A stretch of 64,000 nt of DNA from Odoribacter sp. AF15-53 (GTDB lineage: Bacteria; Bacteroidota; Bacteroidia; Bacteroidales; Marinifilaceae): assembly GCF_003479425.1 (NCBI RefSeq), contig NZ_QUHC01000002.1, positions 434,001 through 498,000 of the forward strand. The letters are read 5' to 3'. The position numbers and the translations under genes were made by a program. Below are positions 34,989-43,771 of the stretch, in pieces; the stretch's first letter is position 1; each line of letters begins with the position of its first letter. The notes beneath the pieces are model-generated. The model was given only the letters and a program-made list of their open reading frames with translations. It was not told the DNA's origin and ran no database searches.

Positions 34989-36488
34989 TTATTTCCAACC
35001 CGGATTCTGCTGAATATTATTATATTGCAACTCTATTTCTGCAGGAATTGGTAACGTGTACCTGTAATCATTACTTTCTAAAGTATAACTTTTAATTTCT
35101 TCCGTGGCTTCATCTTTTGCCAAACGAGTAACTTTCACCCCAGTACGTTTCATGTCAATCCAATTCATTTCTTCTTCCAAAACAAACTCTTTTCGACGCT
35201 CTTTCAGAATCTCCCCGATCACATCATTACCAGAATAACCAGCATATCCTGGTATTTTACTACGCTTGAATTCATTCAATAAATCCAACGCACCATCTTT
35301 TCCTTGCCGGGCTAACGCCTCTGCCTCAATTAAAAGAAGGTCTGAATAACGGAACAACACATGAGAACAATTCGCATCTTTCTCATTTGGATCGAACACA
35401 CATTTAACAAAATAAACTTTACCTTCCTCTTCTTTAAAATAGACTTCTCGTCTAATATCATTTTTATCATATAATTGATACAATTCATCTGAAGGATATT
35501 GCATTAACCTCTCATCAGGTCTTCCCCAAGGTGAATAATCATTCGGCCCAGAATCATATAACGAAATTCGTAACAATGCAAAACGATGCGGTTTATTTAC
35601 AACTGGAGATACCGTAGTCGCAGTTAATTCTCTCTGCTCGTCAATCGTACTTTCAACCACGCCATTCCCTCTTGCCTCTTTCGCATAATATTCTGCTTTG
35701 CTCCAATCATCATCTTCAGCCGCACAAGAACTAGCTTTATATTGATATGTTTGTGCCAAAATAGCATACATTATTCTTTTGTTAAAAAATATATTCCACG
35801 ACTCTTTGGGAGAGGTTTCATATTCAAGCACATCCATAATCTCCCCGATCAATTTCTTATATAGATCAGCCTGTTTCCATCTCTTCCCTCCTTGAATAAT
35901 ATCCGCATCAAAATTAAATGGGATACCTAATTCATCGTTATCATAGGGGGCAAACAATTGATTCAATCTTAGCAAATAGTAAGCACGAATCACTCTTGCT
36001 TCCCCTAAAATTCGCTCATAATCAGTCTTATTATAATCAGGTACTCCTTCCAGATCTTTTAACACCATATTCAGATACCCGATATTATTAAATACTTCAC
36101 CCCAAACTCTTTCCGCAAAACTATATCCTTCCCAATTTTTATTTTCACGATATTCCGTCTTAAATCCCAATCCGCCACGATTTTCATTATTCAAACCATC
36201 AGAATTCAAGAAATCCGTCAAATCAAGATCATTTGTATATAATGCGGAGGCAACATTTATACGACGGGTAAAAGGATATTGTATAACTTCGCCATTAAAC
36301 ATCACATATTTAGAATACGTAGCATCCGCACTAGACGATATTGTTGCATACAAGAAAAGCGACATCGCTTCCCTGACATCTGCCATCGTGTAAACGACTT
36401 TCGTATTTTTAGGAGGTAAATCCAGGAAATCGGAACATGACCCGCATAAAATCAATACCGATAACAATAATATTATATTTTTTTTCAT
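34989..36488 (-). CDS. SusD/RagB family lipoprotein (unit 2)
   Basis: 499 residues. Lipoprotein signal ending CGSCSDFLDLPPKNTKVVYT; conserved SusD helices (RVIRAYYLLRLNQLFAPYDND, KRIMYAILAQTYQYKASSC) and C-terminal LKERRKEFVLEEEMNWIDMKRTG, ending QNPGWK. Partner of the SusC protein encoded 12 bases upstream. Strongly similar along its whole length to 43772-45268, including the terminal NPGWK. Confidence 0.94.
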   Translation of the reverse strand: MKKNIILLLSVLILCGSCSDFLDLPPKNTKVVYTMADVREAMSLFLYATISSSADATYSKYVMFNGEVIQYPFTRRINVASALYTNDLDLTDFLNSDGLNNENRGGLGFKTEYRENKNWEGYSFAERVWGEVFNNIGYLNMVLKDLEGVPDYNKTDYERILGEARVIRAYYLLRLNQLFAPYDNDELGIPFNFDADIIQGGKRWKQADLYKKLIGEIMDVLEYETSPKESWNIFFNKRIMYAILAQTYQYKASSCAAEDDDWSKAEYYAKEARGNGVVESTIDEQRELTATTVSPVVNKPHRFALLRISLYDSGPNDYSPWGRPDERLMQYPSDELYQLYDKNDIRREVYFKEEEGKVYFVKCVFDPNEKDANCSHVLFRYSDLLLIEAEALARQGKDGALDLLNEFKRSKIPGYAGYSGNDVIGEILKERRKEFVLEEEMNWIDMKRTGVKVTRLAKDEATEEIKSYTLESNDYRYTLPIPAEIELQYNNIQQNPGWK

Positions 36489-36500
36489 AACCTTATTAAA

Positions 36501-39500
36501 TTAAATACCTATCGACAATGAAAAATTATATGTTCTAGCACTCGGGTAAGTGAAAGCTCCCATTGTTTCCGGGTCAATCCCACGATATTTAGTAAGCGTA
36601 AATACATTGGAAACATTAAAATTAAAACGAGCCCGTGTCAGATGTAACTTGTCACATATACTTTGTTCCAGATTGTACCCAAATGAAATATTGTTACATT
36701 TTAGATAATTACCCTTTTCAAACCTAAAATCAAATAATTGATACAAATATTCCGTTCTACCATTTTCATACTTCGGGACATCAGTTATATCTCCTAGTTT
36801 TCTCCAACGATTTGCTTCAACTGCAAGTAAATTTCTACCGGAATCACTCACGCTTCCATCAGCGAAATACTGGAAAGAACGAGCCAGATAGCCAGTCATA
36901 TAAGTAAATTGAGCAAACAAGCTGAATCTCTTATAGTTAAATTGAGTTGTAAAACCACCCGTGATCGGAGGATAACTTCTTCCCAAATAACCACGAGAGG
37001 CATTGGCTAGCTGAACCGTCAAGTCATAATCCATATTATAGACATACTTACCTTCGGCATTCAAAACTCCCAAACGATTTCCATTATCATCAAATCCATC
37101 GACATAGGCCAAAGTCGCCCCCGTATAAGGATCCACTCCCGCAAATTTATACCCATAATAAGCTTTTACCGGATTCCCTTGAATATAAAGAGAATATAAC
37201 TCCTCAAAAGTTGAATTCGTGCTTGCCGAAATTTCACTCAAATCCTGATAATATGTTTCTGTTACTTTATCTTTATTTTGAGTAAAATTAAATGAAGTTA
37301 CCCAACTAAAATCGTTTGTTTTAACATTCAACGTCCTTAATGAAATCTCCCAACCAGTATTATTGAGAGACGCAACATTTGCAGACACATGTGTACGTCC
37401 TGTCGAAGAGGCAATTTTCTTATCATCCAGCAAATTACGCGTATCATTATTATAATAATTAACCGTAAGATTTATCCGATTATTAAATAAAGAGGCATCA
37501 AATCCTATATTTCGATCTTCTTTTCGCTGCCACTTGATAGAAGGATTAGACGGGTTATACCTGTTCATTATGGTTTCTCCATCATAAACCATCGTGGTAT
37601 ATCCACCTGCAACTAATACAGAAAATGGTAATGCATTATGATCTATACTTCCTGTAAATCCATAAGATGCTCTAAAAGAAAGTTGATTTATAAAACCAAA
37701 TCTTTCCATAAATGACTCATTATGCAAATTCCATTTACCACTCACATTCCACAACGGAGAAAAACGATTCTGAGTCCCAATAATATCGACTCCATCCAAT
37801 CGGGCGCTTCCTTGAACTACATAGCGATCTTTATAGCTATACGAGCCTGTTGCAAAGAAAGAAACGCTCCGATCTTGTGACTCAGTATGCCCACCTAAAG
37901 CAGACAAATTAAAAGAAGAACTAATTTTCATCCCCGTTAAATCAGGATAAGTCCCTACCCCATAGACATTACTCCATTCCGGGATCATACTTGAGAATCC
38001 ATAACCTTTCGTGGAAGAAACTTCTTGACCGATATAAGCATTCACGTAATGATCTCCATCAGAAAAACCGCGAGCAAACTCCACTTGATTACGGATCGTC
38101 CATTGCTGAGAACGTGAAGTTGACTCTTGCATTTTCCCTTTATTCATTTCATCAGGAATTTCTCCCTCGGAATAAATGCCAGATAACCAAGCAGAATATT
38201 TGGAGGCAAACGACCCCGGAACCAATTCCTCCATAGTATGGTTATTTGAATTTGAGAAAGTACCCATAGAAGAAAGCATCAGTCCCTCAATGATTTTAAA
38301 TTCAAGCTTCAAATTAATCTGATTACTTAAATATCTTGACCTCGTCGTGTTTTCATTCAAGTCTTTAAGTATATTAAAATCATACATATAACCATCCTTC
38401 ACACCACTACGAGCAGAATAATAACTACGATCATATTCATAATTACCATTTTCATCATAAACACGTTCATAAGGATTCGCATAAGTAGCATAATCCAAAG
38501 GATTTACTGGAGAAGCAGAGCTACGATCATTTCGCAATGTACTTCGCAAATCAAAATTTACACGTAACCACTTATTAAAATCATGAGTCAACTTTATAGA
38601 AGCACCTATACTTTCATATTTATTATTCGGCATGACTCCTTCCTGGCTCAGATAAGAAAGACTTCCATAATATTGCGTCCGTTCGTCACCTCCGGAAAGA
38701 GAAATACTATGATTTTGAGTTTGAGCTATACGAAAAATTTCATCAAACCAATTCGTATTAATTTTACTCAATCTATTCATTTCATTGTCAGCGTCTTCTT
38801 GTGACAATTTCCCACTATCTACATCCTTTAGCAATTGATAAACACGTCCCCCGACATTTAGTCCAGGAAAATCTTCGTAAATACCTCGTTCGAAAGCGAT
38901 CTTCTCTTTTGTATTCATCATTTCCAAACGATTCGTAGGAGCTTCACTAATTCCATAAGATAACTGTACATTGATATACGATTTACCAATACTACCTCGC
39001 TTAGTCGTGATAACAATTACCCCATTAGCTGCACGTGAACCGTAAATAGCAGTTGCTGCAGCATCTTTCAATACAGTGATACTTTCAATATCATCCGGAG
39101 GAATATTTCCAATTCCACTTGTTAAAATTGTTTCTTGAAACTCGGTTCCACCCATACTTACCTTAGGTAAATCACCTGAAAGAGGCATTCCATCTACAAT
39201 CCAAATCGGATCAGTATCACCAGTTAAAGAATTTATACCCCGAATTCTAATTTGAGCTTGAGCACCGGGACGACCGGATAAATTCATTGCCGCAACTCCT
39301 GCCAATTGTCCTTTCAAAACATCAGTAACACTGGTGTAACCTTTATTTGCAATATCTTTAGAAGTTACGACTTCCACCGATCCCGTCATCCTAGCTTTCT
39401 TTATCTCCTGATAACCAGTCACAACAACCTCATCCATCTCAGTCATATCATCTTCAAGAATAACAATAATCGATTTATTTTGTTGTTTATATACGATGTC

Positions 39501-40040
39501 TCTTGTCCTCATCCCGATAAAAGTAAATCGTAAAACAATCGTATCCTGCTCCGGTATCACCAATATAAACTCACCCTTTACATCAGTCGCCACACCGATA
39601 GAAGTACCCTTCAGCAAAACGGATACTCCCGGTAATAATTCCCCTTTTTTGTCTTTAACGACTCCCTTGATAGTGATTTTTTTCACCTCATCCGGCATCG
39701 TCATCTTTCTTTCAGATATAAGTACATAATTATCCTTTACCTGATACACGTACTTTTCTCCCAACACCTGAGCCAAAATTTCATCCAATGTCCCGTTTAA
39801 AGTCTTCAACGTAACATTCTGTTTCACATCCAGCACGGCCGTGTTGTAAAAAAATTCATAATGACTTTGTTTTTTAATCTGCTTGAAAATAGACTCGATT
39901 GTCCCATTTTTCACATTAAACATCTCCTGTACCCCCTGGGAATAAGAATCTTTCGCCCAAACGCTAGAGGCCGAAATCAATAAAAGAAAAAATAGATTTC
40001 GCATGTACCTTAAAAATTTTACCGATCCATTTTTTTTCAT
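36501..40040 (-). CDS. SusC/RagA TonB-linked receptor with STN domain (unit 2)
   Basis: 1179 residues. Signal peptide (LFFLLLISASSVWA), STN domain (FNVKNGTIESIFKQIKKQSHYEFFYN, about 38-110), carboxypeptidase-regulatory-like domain (IKGVVKDKKGELLPGVSVLLKG), plug with IRIRGINSLTGDTDPIWIVDG and SITVLKDAAATAIYGSRAANGVI, and a long barrel ending in YNFSLSIGI. Receptor for the unit 2 ligand and sensor for the upstream FecR. About three quarters of its residues appear shared with the unit 3 SusC on inspection (no alignment was run), against far less with unit 1. Confidence 0.95.
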   Translation of the reverse strand: MKKNGSVKFLRYMRNLFFLLLISASSVWAKDSYSQGVQEMFNVKNGTIESIFKQIKKQSHYEFFYNTAVLDVKQNVTLKTLNGTLDEILAQVLGEKYVYQVKDNYVLISERKMTMPDEVKKITIKGVVKDKKGELLPGVSVLLKGTSIGVATDVKGEFILVIPEQDTIVLRFTFIGMRTRDIVYKQQNKSIIVILEDDMTEMDEVVVTGYQEIKKARMTGSVEVVTSKDIANKGYTSVTDVLKGQLAGVAAMNLSGRPGAQAQIRIRGINSLTGDTDPIWIVDGMPLSGDLPKVSMGGTEFQETILTSGIGNIPPDDIESITVLKDAAATAIYGSRAANGVIVITTKRGSIGKSYINVQLSYGISEAPTNRLEMMNTKEKIAFERGIYEDFPGLNVGGRVYQLLKDVDSGKLSQEDADNEMNRLSKINTNWFDEIFRIAQTQNHSISLSGGDERTQYYGSLSYLSQEGVMPNNKYESIGASIKLTHDFNKWLRVNFDLRSTLRNDRSSASPVNPLDYATYANPYERVYDENGNYEYDRSYYSARSGVKDGYMYDFNILKDLNENTTRSRYLSNQINLKLEFKIIEGLMLSSMGTFSNSNNHTMEELVPGSFASKYSAWLSGIYSEGEIPDEMNKGKMQESTSRSQQWTIRNQVEFARGFSDGDHYVNAYIGQEVSSTKGYGFSSMIPEWSNVYGVGTYPDLTGMKISSSFNLSALGGHTESQDRSVSFFATGSYSYKDRYVVQGSARLDGVDIIGTQNRFSPLWNVSGKWNLHNESFMERFGFINQLSFRASYGFTGSIDHNALPFSVLVAGGYTTMVYDGETIMNRYNPSNPSIKWQRKEDRNIGFDASLFNNRINLTVNYYNNDTRNLLDDKKIASSTGRTHVSANVASLNNTGWEISLRTLNVKTNDFSWVTSFNFTQNKDKVTETYYQDLSEISASTNSTFEELYSLYIQGNPVKAYYGYKFAGVDPYTGATLAYVDGFDDNGNRLGVLNAEGKYVYNMDYDLTVQLANASRGYLGRSYPPITGGFTTQFNYKRFSLFAQFTYMTGYLARSFQYFADGSVSDSGRNLLAVEANRWRKLGDITDVPKYENGRTEYLYQLFDFRFEKGNYLKCNNISFGYNLEQSICDKLHLTRARFNFNVSNVFTLTKYRGIDPETMGAFTYPSARTYNFSLSIGI

Positions 40041-40053
40041 ACATTTGTAATTA

Positions 40054-40155
40054 AAGTTAATGACTCACTCACGAACTTCGTCTGGTAAACTTTTTCGTGA
40101 ATGTTGTTATCTATCCAATACAGGGAAGGTGAGATTTCCCTGTATTTTATTTATG
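40054..40155 (+). ncRNA. Predicted antisense RNA opposite the susC leader (unit 2)
   Basis: Plus-strand -7 box TACATTTG (40040-40047) overlaps the susC start codon. A stem TCACGAA (40069-40075)/TTCGTGA (40094-40100) is followed by the terminator AATACAGGGAA (40117-40127)/TTCCCTGTATT (40136-40146) and a T-rich tail at the fecR stop. The terminator loop GGTGAGA is shared with unit 3. In the minus direction the stem is followed by GGATAG, not T, so it works only for a plus-strand RNA. Confidence 0.55.
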
Positions 40156-41262
40156 CTTTATAATGATATTCTTTCCGTCTATTTCAAATTTCACTTCGGT
40201 GATCATTTCTATTAACTCAAGTAAATAACTAGCTGAACGATCTTTTTCAGCAGCTCCCGTGAAACGTAAATCTCGTAACGAATCGTCAGTATAAGTTACA
40301 GTGCAATCATACCATCGATTTAATTTAGCCATTATATCTTCTAAACGCATATCCTCGAACTTGAATTTTCCCTTCATCCAGGATATATAAAGTTCCGGTT
40401 CCACCTCTTCCACTTTTGTCCGATTTGTTTCCTTGTTATACTCGAAGCGCATCCCGGAAATAATATTACACTCCTGCCGAGACAGATGTTCCCGAACGGC
40501 AACTTTCCCTTCCACTAATGTTACCGAAACCTCTCGATCTCCGGCATAACCAGAGAGATTAAACGAGGTTCCCAATACTCGTACATCAATATCTGCAGTC
40601 TTCACGACAAAAGGTTTATCCGATTTCGTCACGTCAAAAAAAGCCTCGCCTATCAATTCCACCTTCCGGCAATCTCCGGTGAAAACAACCGGGTAGGTCA
40701 ACGAAGAACAGGAATTCAACCGGACCATCGAACCATCGGATAGTAATACCTGATACTCTCCTCCCGCCGGAACCGAAATTGTATTATATAAAGGTTCGGC
40801 CTGTTTACTTGCCAACGAATAATCCAACACCCGCGAAGAATCATTTTTTATGACCATACCTTCCCGATCCCGAATAACAGCCGCTTTGTCTAATGGAATT
40901 TCTCGCCCATCACTCAAGCGCAACAGGGTAACTCCTTTTGCGGGTAGTATATCTTGCCTTGCTAATTTAGGTTGTTCTTCCGTCCCTCGAAAATACATCA
41001 CACCCGCACCAATTATCAACAAAACAACAATAGCAACAGCATAACGATAAAAAATTATCATCCGCCGATTCCAGGAAAAAGCTGGTATTTTACGTTTAAT
41101 CATGTACCACAATTGATCCAATTTACCTTTAGGAATCTCTGGTAAATCCTCCGCATCCTCCTCGAACTGTTCATACCAACGTAGAATTCGTTCTTCTTCC
41201 TCCGGAGTACATTGATGCTCCCGATACTTCTTTAAAAGATCATATATTTCATTTATCCCCAT
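40147..41262 (-). CDS. FecR family anti-sigma factor (unit 2)
   Basis: 371 residues from the ATG at 41262 (MGINEIYDLLKKYREHQC), chosen because the unit 3 paralogue starts identically; an ATG at 41289 adds nine residues. N-terminal sigma-binding helices, membrane helix at about 72-92 (YAVAIVVLLIIGAGVMYF), FecR domain (VPAGGEYQVLLSDGSMVRLNSCSSLTYP) and C-terminal DUF4974 (RLEDIMAKLNRWYDCTVTYTDDSLRDLRFTGAAEKDRSASYLLE). It controls the sigma factor encoded 46 bases upstream. Confidence 0.94.
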   Translation of the reverse strand: MGINEIYDLLKKYREHQCTPEEEERILRWYEQFEEDAEDLPEIPKGKLDQLWYMIKRKIPAFSWNRRMIIFYRYAVAIVVLLIIGAGVMYFRGTEEQPKLARQDILPAKGVTLLRLSDGREIPLDKAAVIRDREGMVIKNDSSRVLDYSLASKQAEPLYNTISVPAGGEYQVLLSDGSMVRLNSCSSLTYPVVFTGDCRKVELIGEAFFDVTKSDKPFVVKTADIDVRVLGTSFNLSGYAGDREVSVTLVEGKVAVREHLSRQECNIISGMRFEYNKETNRTKVEEVEPELYISWMKGKFKFEDMRLEDIMAKLNRWYDCTVTYTDDSLRDLRFTGAAEKDRSASYLLELIEMITEVKFEIDGKNIIIKHK

Positions 41263-41308
41263 TTTTCGCCGTATTTTATCTAAAGACAATCCCGGGGAAT
41301 AAAAAGTA

Positions 41309-41863
41309 CTATAAGAAAAATAAAAAATTTTTCCGATTCACTTCTTCACGCAGTCTTCTCACGATATCACCTAACTGATTCTTAACAGTTTGCTCTGAAA
41401 TAGATAATTTTTCGGCGATTTCTTTTATGGATAAATTTTGTTCTTGACGAAGCATGTACACGCATTGCAAACGAGGGGGAAAACCTTTCACCAGCCGACG
41501 AATATTCTCATCCAAATCCTCCGACACGATCTTAACCCACGTGTTATCATCTTCTTCATTCGGAGCGCACCGATCTTGATATTTATCTCGAATCTGCTCC
41601 TGTTTGATCGAATTCAAAATATGATTCCTCAACCAGATCAGAAGATAACCTTTCACGGAAGAAGTAACTTGAAGCATATGTTTTTTCTCCCATACTTGTA
41701 TGAAAAAATCCTGAAAAATATCATCGGCATCAAAGGAACTGTTCACCCGAGCAAGAATATTCCGGTAAACAATATCAGCATACCGGGAATACAACTCGTG
41801 AAAAGCGGTAACACTCCCTCCCTTTATATTATTTACAATTTCAAAGTCCGATTTTTCCGGCAC
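41309..41863 (-). CDS. ECF RNA polymerase sigma factor (unit 2)
   Basis: 184 residues. Region 2 (FHELYSRYADIVYRNILARVNSSFDADDIFQDFFIQVWEKK, about 20-60) and region 4 (FPPRLQCVYMLRQEQNLSIKEIAEKLSISEQTVKNQLGDIVRRL, about 127-172). Closely related to the unit 3 sigma (50094-50651) and only distantly to unit 1. No exact TAnnTTTG box is seen upstream; a 15-bp inverted repeat starts 26 bases before the start codon. Confidence 0.94.
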   Translation of the reverse strand: MPEKSDFEIVNNIKGGSVTAFHELYSRYADIVYRNILARVNSSFDADDIFQDFFIQVWEKKHMLQVTSSVKGYLLIWLRNHILNSIKQEQIRDKYQDRCAPNEEDDNTWVKIVSEDLDENIRRLVKGFPPRLQCVYMLRQEQNLSIKEIAEKLSISEQTVKNQLGDIVRRLREEVNRKNFLFFL

Positions 41864-41888
41864 GATCCTGGCTTTTTAGATTAATATT

Positions 41889-42031
41889 CGAACGTTTATT
41901 GATGCAAAAAAAGATGTTCTTTTGATTTTTTTGAATAAAAGCGAAACCGTTGATAACGAACAGAAAAAAATATCAAGTTTTTTGGGAGATGTTTAAAATT
42001 TAGATAATTTTGAAATATCAATAAACGTTCG
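41889..42031. repeat. Perfect 15-bp inverted repeat around a 113-bp AT-rich core
   Basis: CGAACGTTTATTGAT at 41889-41903 is exactly complementary to ATCAATAAACGTTCG at 42017-42031. The core has no open frame. It may be a regulator site pair, a large cruciform or the ends of a tiny mobile element; no target duplication was recognised. Confidence 0.6.
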
Positions 42032-42251
42032 TTTATTCCATCTAAAAACAAGTACCCGAAACATCATCTTTTCCCATAATTTCAAGGAAATTCCATAGAA
42101 AACCATTGGAAATAATCTTGTCGAGACGTTCGTGGATTTATTCCCCTTCTTTACTCCTATATGGAGAATGGCCCGTATAACGGCGAGGGGAAAAGGAGGA
42201 TCGAAGGGGGAAAATTATTTCGGTGGTATTTCGACATATTGTCTGTGGGAA

Positions 42252-42316
42252 TAAAAAAAATAGAACCTTTCGACAAAAGCAATTCCGAAAAAAAGCTTGA
42301 CGAAAGATTCTATTTA
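42252..42316 (-). terminator. Long imperfect hairpin terminator of unit 3
   Basis: Bases 42260-42281 pair with 42296-42315 (AATAGAA-CC-TTTCG against CGAAAG-A-TTCTATT, plus GC core). In the minus direction a run of eight T follows, about 50 bases past the stop of the 42367 gene. Confidence 0.75.
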
Positions 42317-42366
42317 ACATGATCACCCGGAGAATGATCAATACCTTTTACGAATTACCGCTTTAT

Positions 42367-43752
42367 TCAATTTTCACCCGTAAAAGCCCAATCAGATTTA
42401 TAAGCCCAGCGGGAAGGACAACGTTCCAGTACCATTCTCAACCGTTTCACTTGATCCACGGAAAGAGAATTTTTATAACTGTACATATCCAACACGTTGA
42501 AGGAAGTAAAATATTCCATGGGCCGAGTCGGGTCATTCTCCGGCTGACCGTCTAAATTATTCCCTTTAAACACGGAAGGATAATAACCATAGTCAAAACT
42601 ATAGGTATCCGGACAATAATCACTATCTCCATCCGCATTCAACTTGTTATATTTATCACACCTCGTTTGAAGTATCCCGAAATACTCGGCAATAGGCGTT
42701 GCCAAGCTAAATTCATTTCTCCCTTGTACTGTTGTCGGGGATAAAAGAGCATTCAGGTTAAGCATAAAACCAACCTCCAAACAATCCTTCACATCATTAA
42801 GCGTGAAACTATCCTGATGTTTCATAGTCAATCCCGGAATGGATTTCAAATCATAATCGGAATGTATTACCGTGGGAGCCAGCATCCGGTATGAAGTCGT
42901 TGCCCCTGTTGTCGAAGTACTTGTTGTGAATTTGGCAATCCAAATATTCATGTATTTATTCGGATCCCAAATAATACGTTTGGCCTTAGACAAGATATAA
43001 GCCATATATTGAGTCGTCTTCGTGGAAGATGTCCCCATAGCCGTAAAATCCGCAGCCGTAATATTCTCGATATTCTTCCCAGGTTCTTGCATCTTCAAAC
43101 CATTTGGGTCATGTGTTGCCAATTTAAACACGATTTTCGCATTTCCGGCATTCGGATCAGTTGTAATCTTCCGGTTGAAAGCATCAGATACCCGTTGAAG
43201 TTGTTCCTCCAAGTATTTCACGCTTATATCATACGTCGGGGCTGCCGTGGCCGGGGGCACAAGCACGTGAAATACCACGGGAATCACGATCTCTTCGTAG
43301 CTCTCGTCCGGCAATTCCCGGATCGTAATATCCAAGCGATTACTTTCCAAATTACCGCCTTTTGCGTAAAATTGCATCACCGTACCGGGCACGTCTGTCG
43401 TTGTCGAATAGTAATTATTCTCCACCACCTTACCATTCTGATCGTACACTTTTATATAATCAGCAGGTAATTGATCATTGGGAACTAAAAATTCCTCCTC
43501 GATCTCCTTTCCATAAAACTCCTTTGTAACCCCGTCTCGACCATACGACATGATTTTTCTTTTGCCATATACAAAAGCGTGGAAACCCATGCGACTCACA
43601 CCATTCGGGACCAACGTCTTATGATCGGCTCGCAACTCAATTCTTGAAATTTCATCCGGTGAAATATTTAAATCAAGAATCACACTCTCTTCTTTTTCAC
43701 ACGAACTAAAAAATAGTATCGCAATTAAAAAAACGATTATATATCTTATCAT
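42367..43752 (-). CDS. M43/pappalysin-like lipoprotein with all zinc ligands replaced (unit 3)
   Basis: 461 residues, lipoprotein signal ending FFSSCEK. Same layout as 33584-34963: N-terminal beta domain, then PVVFHVLVPP, LEEQLQRVSDAFN, IIWDPNKYMNIWIAKF, DSDYCPDTYSFDY and Met-turn-like FNVLDMYSY (here Leu at the usual Met). The zinc motif position reads T352-P-I-A-E-Y-F-G-I-L-Q362, again without His or catalytic Glu. The same replacement in both paralogues shows that it predates the duplication and has been kept, so an inactive form is probably functional. It lies 19 bases after susD. Confidence 0.8.
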   Translation of the reverse strand: MIRYIIVFLIAILFFSSCEKEESVILDLNISPDEISRIELRADHKTLVPNGVSRMGFHAFVYGKRKIMSYGRDGVTKEFYGKEIEEEFLVPNDQLPADYIKVYDQNGKVVENNYYSTTTDVPGTVMQFYAKGGNLESNRLDITIRELPDESYEEIVIPVVFHVLVPPATAAPTYDISVKYLEEQLQRVSDAFNRKITTDPNAGNAKIVFKLATHDPNGLKMQEPGKNIENITAADFTAMGTSSTKTTQYMAYILSKAKRIIWDPNKYMNIWIAKFTTSTSTTGATTSYRMLAPTVIHSDYDLKSIPGLTMKHQDSFTLNDVKDCLEVGFMLNLNALLSPTTVQGRNEFSLATPIAEYFGILQTRCDKYNKLNADGDSDYCPDTYSFDYGYYPSVFKGNNLDGQPENDPTRPMEYFTSFNVLDMYSYKNSLSVDQVKRLRMVLERCPSRWAYKSDWAFTGEN

Positions 43753-43771
43753 ATTCTATTCATTTATTCTA

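Larger units (their letters stand above)
41864..42366. other. 503-base spacer between units 2 and 3
   Basis: Holds the 15-bp inverted repeat (41889-41903 and 42017-42031) and the terminator of unit 3 (42252-42316). An open frame of 67 codons at 42138-42341 runs through the terminator and shows no domain; I do not regard it as a gene. Confidence 0.6.

Noticed and set aside
41889..42031. Inverted repeat considered as ends of an insertion sequence
   Set aside because: Only 143 bp, no transposase and no target duplication recognised.
42138..42341. 67-codon minus-strand open frame between units 2 and 3
   Set aside because: Runs through the unit 3 terminator hairpin and its T-run, and its composition is unlike a protein of this genome.
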